42,206 nucleotides of DNA, taken from the NCBI GenBank assembly GCA_030648295.1, contig JAUSID010000196.1, positions 1-42,206 on the forward strand, written 5' to 3'. This stretch comes from Opitutaceae bacterium (GTDB lineage Bacteria > Verrucomicrobiota > Verrucomicrobiia > Opitutales > Opitutaceae). Position numbers and translations under genes: made by a program. Shown piece by piece: positions 17,381-26,201 of this stretch. Below the pieces are notes generated by a model. The model was not told the origin of the DNA. It saw only the letters and a list, made by a program, of their open reading frames with translations, and did not search any database. Within the stretch, counting starts at the first letter, position 1. The number at the start of each line of letters is the position of its first letter.

Positions 17381-20300
17381 GTGAATACCTCCAAAGCTGC
17401 TCGTTCCAGCCATTGCGAGCGGCGCTTCCGCGCCGTTTTTTTTGCTCTCTGCGCCAGTGCGGTATGCGCCGGGCAAGGGACGGCGACGGCGACGGACCGC
17501 GACCGCCCCCTGCCAAGCCCTCGCGAAGTTGAAGCCGCGGCGAAATCCGCTCCGGGTTTACCGTCCGAAACTATCGAACTCTCGCCCTTCGTCGTGCAAG
17601 GCGAGCAGGGCTGGCAAGCCACCGAAACCCTGGCCGGCACCCGGTTAAAGACCGAACTTCGCGACGTCCCCGACCAACTCGAGGTCTTCACGAAGGAGTT
17701 CATGGACAACCTCGCGATCAACACGAGCGACGAGGCGACCCTCTACTCGATGAACGCAGACGCCCGGGCTGATGTGTTGACCGATACCGACTCCCCGGAG
17801 CTGGCGGTGGCCAACTTGAGCACGACGACGAACATTCGCGGAATGGCGCAGACCCAGCACTCCCGCCGTTTCTTCTCCACCCCGTTCCCAATCGACGCCT
17901 ACAATACGGACAGCTTTACCATCGCGAGCGGGGCCAACCCGGTCCTGGTCGGCGCGGGGCTCGGAGCCGGCTTCATCGATGCGGCGGCCAGCAATGCCAC
18001 CATGCGAACCCAGACGATGCTGAAGCTCCAATACAGCTCGAAGGATTCGAAACGGGTCCAGCTCAATCTCAACCGGGTGATTATTCCGAAACGACTCGCC
18101 TTTCGCGTGGATGGCCTTTGGAGGGACACGCACACGTTCAAGAAACCCAACTACGACCGAAACAAGCGCTATACACTCAGCGCCACGTTCAAGCCCGTCG
18201 AGAGCACCACGATCCGGGCGAGCTACGAGAACATCGATCGGGTCGCGAACATCGCGCCGCGCAATCTCCCCTACGATCGCGTCTCGCTGTGGCATCTGGC
18301 CAATACCATTCCGGGCAGCCCCTACACCAGCCCGAAGCCTGGCTACGACAACAGCGCGACCGTCCCCGGGGGGGCCGCGGTGGCCACGGCGACGAAGATA
18401 TTCGAAAAGAACACCGCCACCGCGCCCGTCATGATTTTTGGCGGGGCGGGCACCTATGTGCCACCCATGAACTGGGGCAACAGCGTGGTGGTCCGCAGCC
18501 CTTCCGCCGACACCGCTTTTGGCGTTCCGGACACCCTCCTCGATGGCACCGCGATCGCCCAGCGGACATTCCTGGACGGCACTTATTTTCCGACGGACGT
18601 GAACGTCTTCGGAAATTCCAGGAAGACCACTCAGTTTGGCCACATCAAGGATCTGTCGATTGAGCAGAGAGTGTTTCGCAATCTGTTTTTGGAAGTCGCG
18701 TTCCAGGAGCGGAAGTATGTCTCCGAACGATACACGCCGAACCAGCAGACCAAGGTGTTTCTCGATGCCAACCTATATCTTCCCGCGGTGTTTCCTGGCG
18801 AAACCGCGCGCCGGCGGAACCCAAACTTCGGGCTACCCTATATAGAGCTGAACCCGGAATACCGCTATGAGAAGTGGCTGGGCGACAACGCGCGGGCCAG
18901 CATCGCTTACGAGCTGAATCCGGCGCGGGATTTCAATTGGGGAAAATGGTCACGGTGGCTCGGTCGCCATCGCTTCAATGGCACGTTCGAATGGCTCCAG
19001 GAACACCAGACCAACGTGGCGGGCGGTATTCGAGCGAGCATGCTCGATGCTCCCGTGATCCCGGGCATGACACTCACGCCCAAGACGGCCCAAAATTGGG
19101 CGAACAACGCCAGTCGCCGGCCTTTGATTCGCTACTACTTGACGTCCCCTGGTGGGGCCGCCGGACCGATTGAAGCGGGTGACGCCACGTGGAGCTATCT
19201 GGATGCGGCGGGCAATCCGGCTCGGATCACGACCGGGATCGATTCCGGCTTCGTGTCGCCCATCAACGGCAAGAAACTCGAGACCTCGACCAACGCGGTC
19301 GCGACTCCCGCCAATTCGCAGAATCCCTCGATCTTCGGCTGGCAGGGCTCGTTTCTTCCCGACCGGGAGGGCAACAACCGTGTCGTGCTCACCTTTGGCG
19401 AGCGGCACGATCGGAGTCGCACCGCCTCGGCCACCCCGGCTTCCATCGCCAGGGACAACGGGACAGGTTCCGGAGGAACCGGCCTCTTTCCGGCGCCGGA
19501 TCAGATTGAATGGGGGCCGTGGGGCACGGCGACCAAGAAGCGCAATCGCAGCAAGGGTGTGGTGGTGCGTCCGTGGCAATGGATCGGCTTGTCCTATCAC
19601 ATTGCGACAACGTATGCGGTCTCGACGAACTCCGTGGATCCCTATGGCAATATATACCCAGGAGCCGGCGGCGAAACCACGGGATACGGGCTGCAGCTCG
19701 AACCCTGGAAAAGAAAGATCAGCCTGCGCGTGGAGAAGTTTGAGACGCTGGTCGGCCCGACGGAAGTTTCAGAGGGTCGGATGCGAACCATCGTTGCCAA
19801 CACCCGGACCATCGAGAATCGTGTCGTCGATCTCGATCCAAGTCTGCCGCAGATCAATGTGGATGCCAATGGCACCGGCCCCGGTCTCACGGGCGCTGGC
19901 GCGGGCACGGCCAGAGTGATGAACTTTCGCAAAGCGGAGGGTTATGAGCTGTCGCTCAACATCACGCCCCTTCCAAACTGGAACATTCGCATCAACGGCA
20001 GTGATTCCAAAACGGTGAATTCCGACATTGGCGCTCCGTGGCTCGCGTTTATCGCGGAGCGTCTGCCCGTTTGGAAGGGCGTGACGGGGGCCGAAAACGG
20101 CCAGCCGGTCACCTGGTCGACCGCCCACACGAACGAGGACGGCTCCGGCCAGACGTTGGAGACCTACTACAATACAACCCTGACCAACGACATTAAATAT
20201 CTTCAAGCGCTCGACGGCAGGGCCAACCCGGGTGTTCGCGGCAAACGCGCCAACGTCATCACCAGCTACCGGATCAACGAAGGCAGGCTCAAGGGAGTGA

Positions 20301-20617
20301 GCCTGACCGGCGCCGTCCGCTGGCGCCCGCCGGTGATTATCGGCTACCCTGCCACAACCCTTTCCGACGGCACGACCACCTATGATATTAACAGTCCCTT
20401 TCGCGGCGAACGCGAAATAGCGACTGACCTCGGGTTCTCCTATCGCGGGAGACTCAGCGCTTTCGGCGGAGTGCGCTATACGGCGCAGCTCAATGTCCGC
20501 AACGTCCTGGACGACGGACCGCTGGTCCCATATCGAGCCGACACCGCAGGAAACATCGTGAGCATGGCCACCATCGACCCGCGGCTGTTCACCTTCACCT
20601 GGGGACTGGAGTTCTGA
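17381..20617 (+). CDS. Large TonB-dependent receptor with LSPFVV box
   Basis: Outer-membrane transporter. From the GTG at 17381 it has 1078 residues and opens with a short basic segment and hydrophobic signal (RRFRAVFFALCASAVCAGQG). An ATG at 17180 would put 67 unrelated residues before that signal, so I prefer 17381. After a linker comes the box IELSPFVVQGEQGW, then the plug (LAGTRLKTELRDVPDQLEVF, TTTNIRGMAQTQHSRRFFST, DSFTIASGANPVLVGAGLGA). The usual R/K-GPNA-x-LFG plug motif is altered to SGANPVLVGAG. The barrel ends in RLFTFTWGLEF. The same LAGTRLxxEL-x-x-xP stretch occurs in the partial receptor at the window's right edge. By eye, its base composition is less GC-rich than the other receptors. 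The ligand is unknown. Confidence 0.88.
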   Translation: MNTSKAARSSHCERRFRAVFFALCASAVCAGQGTATATDRDRPLPSPREVEAAAKSAPGLPSETIELSPFVVQGEQGWQATETLAGTRLKTELRDVPDQLEVFTKEFMDNLAINTSDEATLYSMNADARADVLTDTDSPELAVANLSTTTNIRGMAQTQHSRRFFSTPFPIDAYNTDSFTIASGANPVLVGAGLGAGFIDAAASNATMRTQTMLKLQYSSKDSKRVQLNLNRVIIPKRLAFRVDGLWRDTHTFKKPNYDRNKRYTLSATFKPVESTTIRASYENIDRVANIAPRNLPYDRVSLWHLANTIPGSPYTSPKPGYDNSATVPGGAAVATATKIFEKNTATAPVMIFGGAGTYVPPMNWGNSVVVRSPSADTAFGVPDTLLDGTAIAQRTFLDGTYFPTDVNVFGNSRKTTQFGHIKDLSIEQRVFRNLFLEVAFQERKYVSERYTPNQQTKVFLDANLYLPAVFPGETARRRNPNFGLPYIELNPEYRYEKWLGDNARASIAYELNPARDFNWGKWSRWLGRHRFNGTFEWLQEHQTNVAGGIRASMLDAPVIPGMTLTPKTAQNWANNASRRPLIRYYLTSPGGAAGPIEAGDATWSYLDAAGNPARITTGIDSGFVSPINGKKLETSTNAVATPANSQNPSIFGWQGSFLPDREGNNRVVLTFGERHDRSRTASATPASIARDNGTGSGGTGLFPAPDQIEWGPWGTATKKRNRSKGVVVRPWQWIGLSYHIATTYAVSTNSVDPYGNIYPGAGGETTGYGLQLEPWKRKISLRVEKFETLVGPTEVSEGRMRTIVANTRTIENRVVDLDPSLPQINVDANGTGPGLTGAGAGTARVMNFRKAEGYELSLNITPLPNWNIRINGSDSKTVNSDIGAPWLAFIAERLPVWKGVTGAENGQPVTWSTAHTNEDGSGQTLETYYNTTLTNDIKYLQALDGRANPGVRGKRANVITSYRINEGRLKGVSLTGAVRWRPPVIIGYPATTLSDGTTTYDINSPFRGEREIATDLGFSYRGRLSAFGGVRYTAQLNVRNVLDDGPLVPYRADTAGNIVSMATIDPRLFTFTWGLEF

Positions 20618-20770
20618 GGCGGTACGATTCAGTCGAACGATATTTCATTCGTGAGAAGCAGCACGAAAGGTGGAGCGCGTTGACCGCAACGCGCTTCGCC
20701 ATGAGTCACGTTACGTCAGCGTCTTGAGGTCAAGCCGCTCCACCTTCAACTGAATCGTTCCGGCTGAGGC
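20618..20770. repeat. Modular palindromic element, AGGTGGAGC core
   Basis: The outer ends GGTACGATTCAGT (from 20621) and AACTGAATCGTTCCGGCTGA (from 20748) are inverted. Inside, AAGGTGGAGC (20667-20676) pairs with GCTCCACCTT (20737-20746), and GCGTTG/CAACGC forms an inner stem. It starts at the receptor stop codon and shares its ends, not its core, with the elements at 8260, 31603 and 34261. Confidence 0.65.
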
Positions 20771-20809
20771 GTGGGCTGCACCTCACCCAGTCCGGTCCAA
20801 AGGCGCTGG

Positions 20810-20906
20810 AAAGGGACAGGTTAATTCTACCGTTGGAATCCAGATCCAACCGACGCGCGTTCGGCCGCAGTTCCACTTCCCCGCGTCAAAATTGACCTGT
20901 CCCTTT
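20810..20906. repeat. Inverted REP-like pair (GGGACAGG)
   Basis: AAAGGGACAGGTTAATT at 20810-20826 faces AATTGACCTGTCCCTTT at 20890-20906, with one mismatch in 17. It is the paired form of the single motifs at 178 and 1922. Confidence 0.6.
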
Positions 20907-21046
20907 CGCACGCCCGAAACCAAATCGACCCCCGCGCGGTTCGGTTCCGCCGGGCGGCAAAGGATTTCACGACGCGGCTGGTCGTCATGGTCGTTGCGCA
21001 CGGAGCTGCTGGAGCCGCCGCACGTAGGCCGTCACATCGAGCGATA

Positions 21047-21064
21047 GGTCGAAGGGGTCATGCC
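21047..21064 (+). repeat. 18-bp dispersed repeat, second copy
   Basis: GGTCGAAGGGGTCATGCC, identical to 14544-14561. Confidence 0.45.
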
Positions 21065-21102
21065 GTTACATGTTAGCACCCTCCCGGTAACGACCGATCC
21101 AA

Positions 21103-21232
21103 CCTTGCGGGCGAGACGCCCGCGCTCCCAGGGCTGCGTCTCACTCCGAGTGGCTGCGGCATCCTGCCGCAGATTCCCGTCGGACAGACAGTCGATTCAG
21201 CCTTGCGGGCAGGCCGCCCGCGCTCCCAGGGC
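21103..21232. repeat. Duplicated 32-bp hairpin unit GCGGGC...GCCCGC
   Basis: Units at 21103-21134 and 21201-21232 differ at 3 of 32 positions, and each holds a GCGGGC/GCCCGC stem with a 5-base loop. A third hairpin between them pairs CTGCGGCA (21154-21161) with TGCCGCAG (21165-21172). The array lies just downstream of the minus-strand receptor stop and could block read-through from both sides. Confidence 0.6.
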
Positions 21233-21259
21233 GGTATCTCTTCAATGCCGTCACAAAGT

Positions 21260-24200
21260 TCAAAACGTTCCTTTGACCCCAACGGCAATCGCGACGCCAA
21301 ATTCGGAGGTGCGGTTCTGCCGCGCGTAATCCGGCGTCACGGCGCCGTACCGCCACAGCGTCTGCGGCTCGTTCAGCAGGTTCATCGCGCTCGCGATGAG
21401 CGAGAGCCGGCTGCTGAGCTGATATGAGCCGTTCACGTCGAGCGTCGTGCGCGCGCCGATGTATTGAAACGCATCGGGACCCACCGCCGGCTGGGCGGTG
21501 CGTTTGTCCAGTCCGCGGTAGTTCCAGCGCGCCACGAGCGTGAACCGCTTGGCGTTGAACGACGCCCCCCAGTTGCCGGTCTTCGGGATGAAACTGGTGA
21601 AATTCGCCTGCCGGTTGCCCTCGAGTTCGAGCTTCGTCGCGTTGGCGAAGACGGTGAAGTGGCTCCCCCACCGGCCCAGCCGCCGCAGCGAGTGCCGGAA
21701 ATTGAATTCGCCGCCGCGAATCCGCGCGTCGCCCGAGTTGAACTTCGTGTTCAGGTTCCAATTCACGTACTGCGGATCGAGCCCGAGTTCCTGGAGATCG
21801 CCGACCGTCGCGAGCCGCACCTCCGTGCCGAAGAAATTCTCGATGTTCTTGAAAAAAAACCCGGCGGAGAACACTCCCCCCTGATCGGTGTAGTACTCGA
21901 GCGACACATCGTAATTGTCGGCCGTCCACGGCCGCAGCGCCGTGTTGCGGATCGTGATCGTGCCGCGGACGATCGACGGATTGTTGCGGTCATCCTCGTT
22001 GAGATCGTTTTCCGAAAACGTCGCGTTGGGGATGATGTCGGTGAAATCCGGCCGGCCGTACGTTTTCGCGTAAGCCGCCCGCACGAGGAGGTTCTCCTTC
22101 GGTTCGAAATTCAAATGTACGCTCGGGTAATAGCCGTCGTAGGTGCGACTCGCGCGGTAGCCGCGCTCCTCTCGCGTGAGACGCAGTTCTTCCATCGAAC
22201 TGGCCGCGCCGGCCTCGGGCCTGCGGATCCGCGCTCCCGCCGCATTGTGCGCAAAACTGCCGTCGGGATTGCGGACGAACACTGCGGTGGGATCGAAGCG
22301 CTGCCCCTGCCCTTCATCCTCCGTCTTCTCGTATCGGACACCAGCCACCACATTCACGCGGTTCCGGAACAGTCTCGCCTCCGCCTGCACATACAACGCC
22401 GAAACGGTTTCCTCGATGAACTCGGACAAGTTGATCCGCGACTGCTCGGCACTGACCTGCTGCGCCGGCGTCATCGAGAAAAAGTCGCGCGCATCGTAGG
22501 CGCGATTGACGGACGTCCACGGCACGTTTCTGAACCCGTAGGACGAATCCTGGTTCCGGTACGACTGCATCAGATACGGGGCCGGCGAATCCGCGGTCGC
22601 GGAATTTCCATCCGGGCCGTTGTACGTCCACGAAAGGCTCTGCTGCCGCGAATCGACCTCGAGGATGTTCTGCTGGCCTCCGATCTGGAGCGCGGTGGGA
22701 AACGGCAGGACGTTGAACCGGCGGCGCAGGTTGAGGCTGGCCGATTTTGCCGTGGAGTGGTTGTCGTAGGGCGCCTGGGCCGCGGTCGTCAGCTGGTAAT
22801 TGGCGATGTCGTAGATGTCCACGGGCTGGTTCGCATTGTCGAAAACGTCGACGCGCCACGGCCGATTGAGCGTGATGTCGAGCAGCGAGACGCGCACCGG
22901 GCGGTTGATCGTCGACGTGAGTCCGCTGAAGTGGCCGGGGTTCGGCCGCGAACGATCCGACAGCGACACGCTGGCGCCGGCCTCGATTTTCCACTGCCCG
23001 TCGTCGAAACGGTACCGGAGGTTGTACGCATCGGTGCCGCCTTCGAAGGTCTGCGCGCTGCCCGATAGCGTGACTCCGCCGCGCCCGGTGGCGCCGATCG
23101 TGAACAGCTCGGAAAAACTCATCGGCACACCCGTCGCCGGCGTCGGCGTGCCGTTCGTACCCGCATTCATCGCCCAGCTCAGCGTCCCGATGTAGGTCTT
23201 GTAGCGATTGCGTTGGGCACCGAACGACAGCACGCCATTTGGCGTCACGCGCCAGTCGGCCTTCAGCCCAAAGTTCGTGCGCGACTGGCTGCGCGGTCCG
23301 TCCTGGAGCGTGTATTGCTGGAGATACGGCCGGCTGAATGAGGCGCCGGTTGCGGTACCGCCGGCGTTGAAGAGCGTGGTCGAGAGGTGCTGCTCGTTGT
23401 ACTTGTTGCTTTGCATCCCCGTCACCACGACGCCGAAGTCGCGGTTCACCGGCAGCGTGTAGTCGAATTCGAATCCCGGCAGGATTTTGCGCGTGGGGTG
23501 ATCGCCGTTGGAATGCGGTGTCTTCCTGAAAGTGAGGTTCTCGCTGTTGGCGATCAGGTTGAAGCCGTAGTTCAGCCGCGCCTTGCTTCGTTCGAACGCG
23601 CTTTTCGTGACCATGTTGACCGAGCCGGCGAGCGAATCCGCCGGCGTCGACGGGGTCGGCACCTTCGTGACCTCGATGCGAGAAATATTGTTCAGCGCCA
23701 TCGTGTTCATGTTGAACGTCCGGCCGGGGCTCGCGTTGGCGCTCACCACCGAGGCGCCGTCCGCGGTGAACGCCGTCATGCTGCCGCCGATACCGCGGAC
23801 CGAGATGCCGACGATCTCGACCTCGCTGTACTCGGCCGTCAGCCCCGGCATGAATTTCAGGAACTCGCCGACGTTGCTGCCGAGTACGTCGCCGAGCTCA
23901 TCGGTCGCCATCACGTTCTTGATGTTGGAGGCGAACCGCTGCTCGTTGATCGCGATCGATTTCGCGTCCGTCTCCTTGTCCGACGAGACCAGGAAACGAT
24001 CGAGCTTCACCACGTCGGCGCCCGGGCCGTAGCGCACCTTGCTCGTAAGCTCGACGTCGCGCTGCACCGTGCCGCCGGGTGGCGCCTCGAGGGTTATCTC
24101 CTGCACGTCGAGATCGGTGTAGAACGCCTCCAGCACGACCGGGCCCGCGGGAACATCGACCAGCCGGTAGGTGCCAAACTCGTCGGTGAATGCGACGAGA

Positions 24201-24403
24201 TCGGTCCCTTTCACCGCCAGCCGCGCATTGCTGAGATATTTTCCGGTCACCACATTCTGGACCCGGCCGGTAATCGTTGCGGTCGCCAGGTTGGGCGCGG
24301 CGGGTTGGTTTTGATTCACGGCGCCGGAGGCCGCGAAAGTCGGGCCACTCGGGGCACCGAGGCTCAGGGCAATCATCAACGCCAGGTTCGCTTTCGTCGT
24401 CAT
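21260..24403 (-). CDS. TonB-dependent receptor with carboxypeptidase-regulatory-like domain
   Basis: Outer-membrane transporter of 1047 residues. A signal peptide (MTTKANLALMIALSLGAPSG) leads into a CarboxypepD_reg-like domain (ATITGRVQNVVTGKYLSNAR, AFTDEFGTYRLVDVPAGPVV). The plug has AINEQRFASNIKNVMATDEL and SNVGEFLKFMPGLTAEYSEV, closely matching the receptor at 2281-5442; the barrel ends in AVGVKGTF. The ATG at 24403 follows a C-rich leader (CCCCTCCCCACC). The ceramidase-family gene lies 89 bases upstream on the same strand, but a terminator-like hairpin separates them, so co-transcription is uncertain. The ligand is unknown. Nearby hydrolase and redox genes suggest glycan or lipid-linked substrates, but that is inference. 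Confidence 0.93.
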   Translation of the reverse strand: MTTKANLALMIALSLGAPSGPTFAASGAVNQNQPAAPNLATATITGRVQNVVTGKYLSNARLAVKGTDLVAFTDEFGTYRLVDVPAGPVVLEAFYTDLDVQEITLEAPPGGTVQRDVELTSKVRYGPGADVVKLDRFLVSSDKETDAKSIAINEQRFASNIKNVMATDELGDVLGSNVGEFLKFMPGLTAEYSEVEIVGISVRGIGGSMTAFTADGASVVSANASPGRTFNMNTMALNNISRIEVTKVPTPSTPADSLAGSVNMVTKSAFERSKARLNYGFNLIANSENLTFRKTPHSNGDHPTRKILPGFEFDYTLPVNRDFGVVVTGMQSNKYNEQHLSTTLFNAGGTATGASFSRPYLQQYTLQDGPRSQSRTNFGLKADWRVTPNGVLSFGAQRNRYKTYIGTLSWAMNAGTNGTPTPATGVPMSFSELFTIGATGRGGVTLSGSAQTFEGGTDAYNLRYRFDDGQWKIEAGASVSLSDRSRPNPGHFSGLTSTINRPVRVSLLDITLNRPWRVDVFDNANQPVDIYDIANYQLTTAAQAPYDNHSTAKSASLNLRRRFNVLPFPTALQIGGQQNILEVDSRQQSLSWTYNGPDGNSATADSPAPYLMQSYRNQDSSYGFRNVPWTSVNRAYDARDFFSMTPAQQVSAEQSRINLSEFIEETVSALYVQAEARLFRNRVNVVAGVRYEKTEDEGQGQRFDPTAVFVRNPDGSFAHNAAGARIRRPEAGAASSMEELRLTREERGYRASRTYDGYYPSVHLNFEPKENLLVRAAYAKTYGRPDFTDIIPNATFSENDLNEDDRNNPSIVRGTITIRNTALRPWTADNYDVSLEYYTDQGGVFSAGFFFKNIENFFGTEVRLATVGDLQELGLDPQYVNWNLNTKFNSGDARIRGGEFNFRHSLRRLGRWGSHFTVFANATKLELEGNRQANFTSFIPKTGNWGASFNAKRFTLVARWNYRGLDKRTAQPAVGPDAFQYIGARTTLDVNGSYQLSSRLSLIASAMNLLNEPQTLWRYGAVTPDYARQNRTSEFGVAIAVGVKGTF

Positions 24404-24452
24404 GGTGGGGAGGGGTAAATCGCCGACGGACTAGACGGCGCGTCGAAGCACG

Positions 24453-24483
24453 AAAAGGTCCCGCTGCGCGCCAGGGCGGGACC
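24453..24483 (-). terminator. Intrinsic terminator after the ceramidase-family gene
   Basis: Read on the minus strand, GGTCCCGC and GCGGGACC form a perfect 8-bp stem with an 11-base loop, followed at once by TTTT. It starts 9 bases after the ceramidase-family stop. This is the best intrinsic terminator in the window. Confidence 0.65.
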
Positions 24484-24492
24484 AAAGGGGTT

Positions 24493-25956
24493 TCAGTCGT
24501 GATGCATATCTTTCACGAGCCGCAGCAAGGTCGAGGTGATTTTTGTGGCCGCCGCGATCTCGAGCCGGTTGGTGCCCACCCACGTCTCATACCCTCCGAG
24601 CGGATGCTGCGCTTCGCTCGGCAGATAGCCCCAGTAGCCGTTGGCCAGCCCGATGGTCAACGCGCGCGGAAACGGCGAGCGGGCCTTCAGGTCCAGCCCG
24701 ATTTCGGCAAACGGCTCCGCCGGTATGCTCATGATCGCCACATCGCCGATCCGGAAGGCCTGGAGCGGCAGCGCGACCGATTCAGGCGCCTTCGCCCGAA
24801 ACAGCACGCGGGCCGCGTAAACCTTTTCGTTTGGGTGCCAGCCGGGCCAGGGCTTCCTGCCCTCAAGCAGGTCACGCGCCCGCTGGATCATTTCCGGCGT
24901 GGGCCGCCGCGACCCGACGCTCAGCTCCTCATACCGCGCGTCGAGCGGAACCCAATCCTGGTACGTGACTACCTGATACGCACGATACACTTCGGCCGCG
25001 ATGATGGCCGCAACCTTTTCCATCTGCCCGAACGGCGGAAGCGATCCGCGCTTTTCCCGGAAGTTGATGTTGTTGATGTCGCCGCTGGTCCCGTTCGCCA
25101 TCATGCCGACAAACGGCGGCGATGGCCCGCGGTCTACGCCGACCAGCTGCGCGAGCCGCTCGGCGAACAGGCCGTAATAATCCGCCGAGACCACGCCGTG
25201 CGGTATTCCACCGACGTAGTGCAGTGAATACACCGCCAGCAGCGCGATCGGCCGGCCGGATTTGTCCTGCACGGCGATGAATGGAATCTCCGGATCGGTC
25301 GGACCCGCCGGTTTGAGCAAACTCGCCGATCCCGCGGGCGGATTCATTCGCACGGTGTCCACGCCGCCAAACGGGTTCCTGCGCTGGGCCTCGTCACCGA
25401 CAAACCAGCGCCGGTTGAAAACCTGGCCCGGCTCGCGGCCCGAACCCCAACCGATCCGCGCCGGCTCGAGCTGGTTGATCGCGCGCTGAACCGAGTCGGC
25501 GATCCGCTTCACCAGGAACCGCTGATACGGCGCGAGCGGAACGGTCGGCGGCCCCTCCCCCGGCGGAAATCCGAGCGACGTCTCGGCGCCCGCAAACGCT
25601 CCGGAATGGGTGTGCGTCGCCGAAATCAGGACGTGCGCTGGATCGAGCCCGGTGAGCTGCTGCGTCATCCGCTTCGCCTCGTCGCACACCTCGCGCGGCA
25701 GCCCGAGCGAATCGCACACGACGAACGCGATCCGCTGCCGGCCGTCGTCGAGCACCAGCGTGCGAACCGAAAGTTCGTCGTGGATCTGCTTCGCCGGTGT
25801 CGGGCTGAATCCGCCCACGATCATCATCCCGAGTTCCGGCGTGATGTCGGCCCGCACCGCCCCTGCACGGAAGACACGCGATTCATCCGCCGGCGCCGCG
25901 GCATGAGTCGTGGCGGCCGAGAGAAAAATCAGCCCGGCGCCAATCCAGAACACCAT
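24493..25956 (-). CDS. Neutral/alkaline ceramidase-family hydrolase, secreted
   Basis: Zinc-hydrolase-like protein of the neutral/alkaline non-lysosomal ceramidase N-terminal family. The 487-residue product from the ATG at 25956 has a signal peptide (MVFWIGAGLIFLSAATTHA) and the family opening RAGAVRADITPELGMMIVGG. Later come SATHTHSGAF (His-rich metal site), FNRRWF, YSLHYVGGIPHGVVSADY and NGTSGDINNINF, all in family order. A long in-frame extension upstream reads through a dispersed repeat and is not coding. Members in Verrucomicrobia are common and most are untested, so ceramide need not be the substrate. The gene lies downstream of the terpenoid operon on the same strand and upstream of a receptor, with repeats and a terminator on its two sides. 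Confidence 0.85.
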   Translation of the reverse strand: MVFWIGAGLIFLSAATTHAAAPADESRVFRAGAVRADITPELGMMIVGGFSPTPAKQIHDELSVRTLVLDDGRQRIAFVVCDSLGLPREVCDEAKRMTQQLTGLDPAHVLISATHTHSGAFAGAETSLGFPPGEGPPTVPLAPYQRFLVKRIADSVQRAINQLEPARIGWGSGREPGQVFNRRWFVGDEAQRRNPFGGVDTVRMNPPAGSASLLKPAGPTDPEIPFIAVQDKSGRPIALLAVYSLHYVGGIPHGVVSADYYGLFAERLAQLVGVDRGPSPPFVGMMANGTSGDINNINFREKRGSLPPFGQMEKVAAIIAAEVYRAYQVVTYQDWVPLDARYEELSVGSRRPTPEMIQRARDLLEGRKPWPGWHPNEKVYAARVLFRAKAPESVALPLQAFRIGDVAIMSIPAEPFAEIGLDLKARSPFPRALTIGLANGYWGYLPSEAQHPLGGYETWVGTNRLEIAAATKITSTLLRLVKDMHHD

Positions 25957-26201
25957 CCAAGCCTTGGACACAGAGTGCCCAGGGCGGCGCAGCCGCAACC
26001 GAAGTAGCACGTGTTTCCGACTGATGCGCCGCGGAGCAGGGAGCAAGGAGCAGGAACAAATCGCCTGCCCATTCGCATCAGGCGCGTCCAAACACCTTGT
26101 GGCCTCCTGCTGCCTCTGTGTCCGAGCTCTGTGTCCTCTGTGACCCATGCCTTGGTTCGTCTGGCCATGAAATAACGGGCTAGTCGAGCGGCGAAGCGCG
26201 A
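25957..26201. other. Repeat-rich spacer downstream of the terpenoid operon
   Basis: It holds a repeat copy at 25967-26060 and a stretch rich in CTCTGTG/CACAGAG at about 26098-26150. No gene is supported. Confidence 0.5.
25967..26060 (-). repeat. Inverted copy of the repeat at 34841-34948
   Basis: Reverse-complemented, this matches 34841-34948 almost throughout, including GCGGCGCATCAGTCGGAAAC and CACGTGCTACTTCGGTTGCG. The copies differ mainly in the number of GCTCCCT-type units (two tandem units fewer here). The pair brackets the minus-strand operon. Confidence 0.75.
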
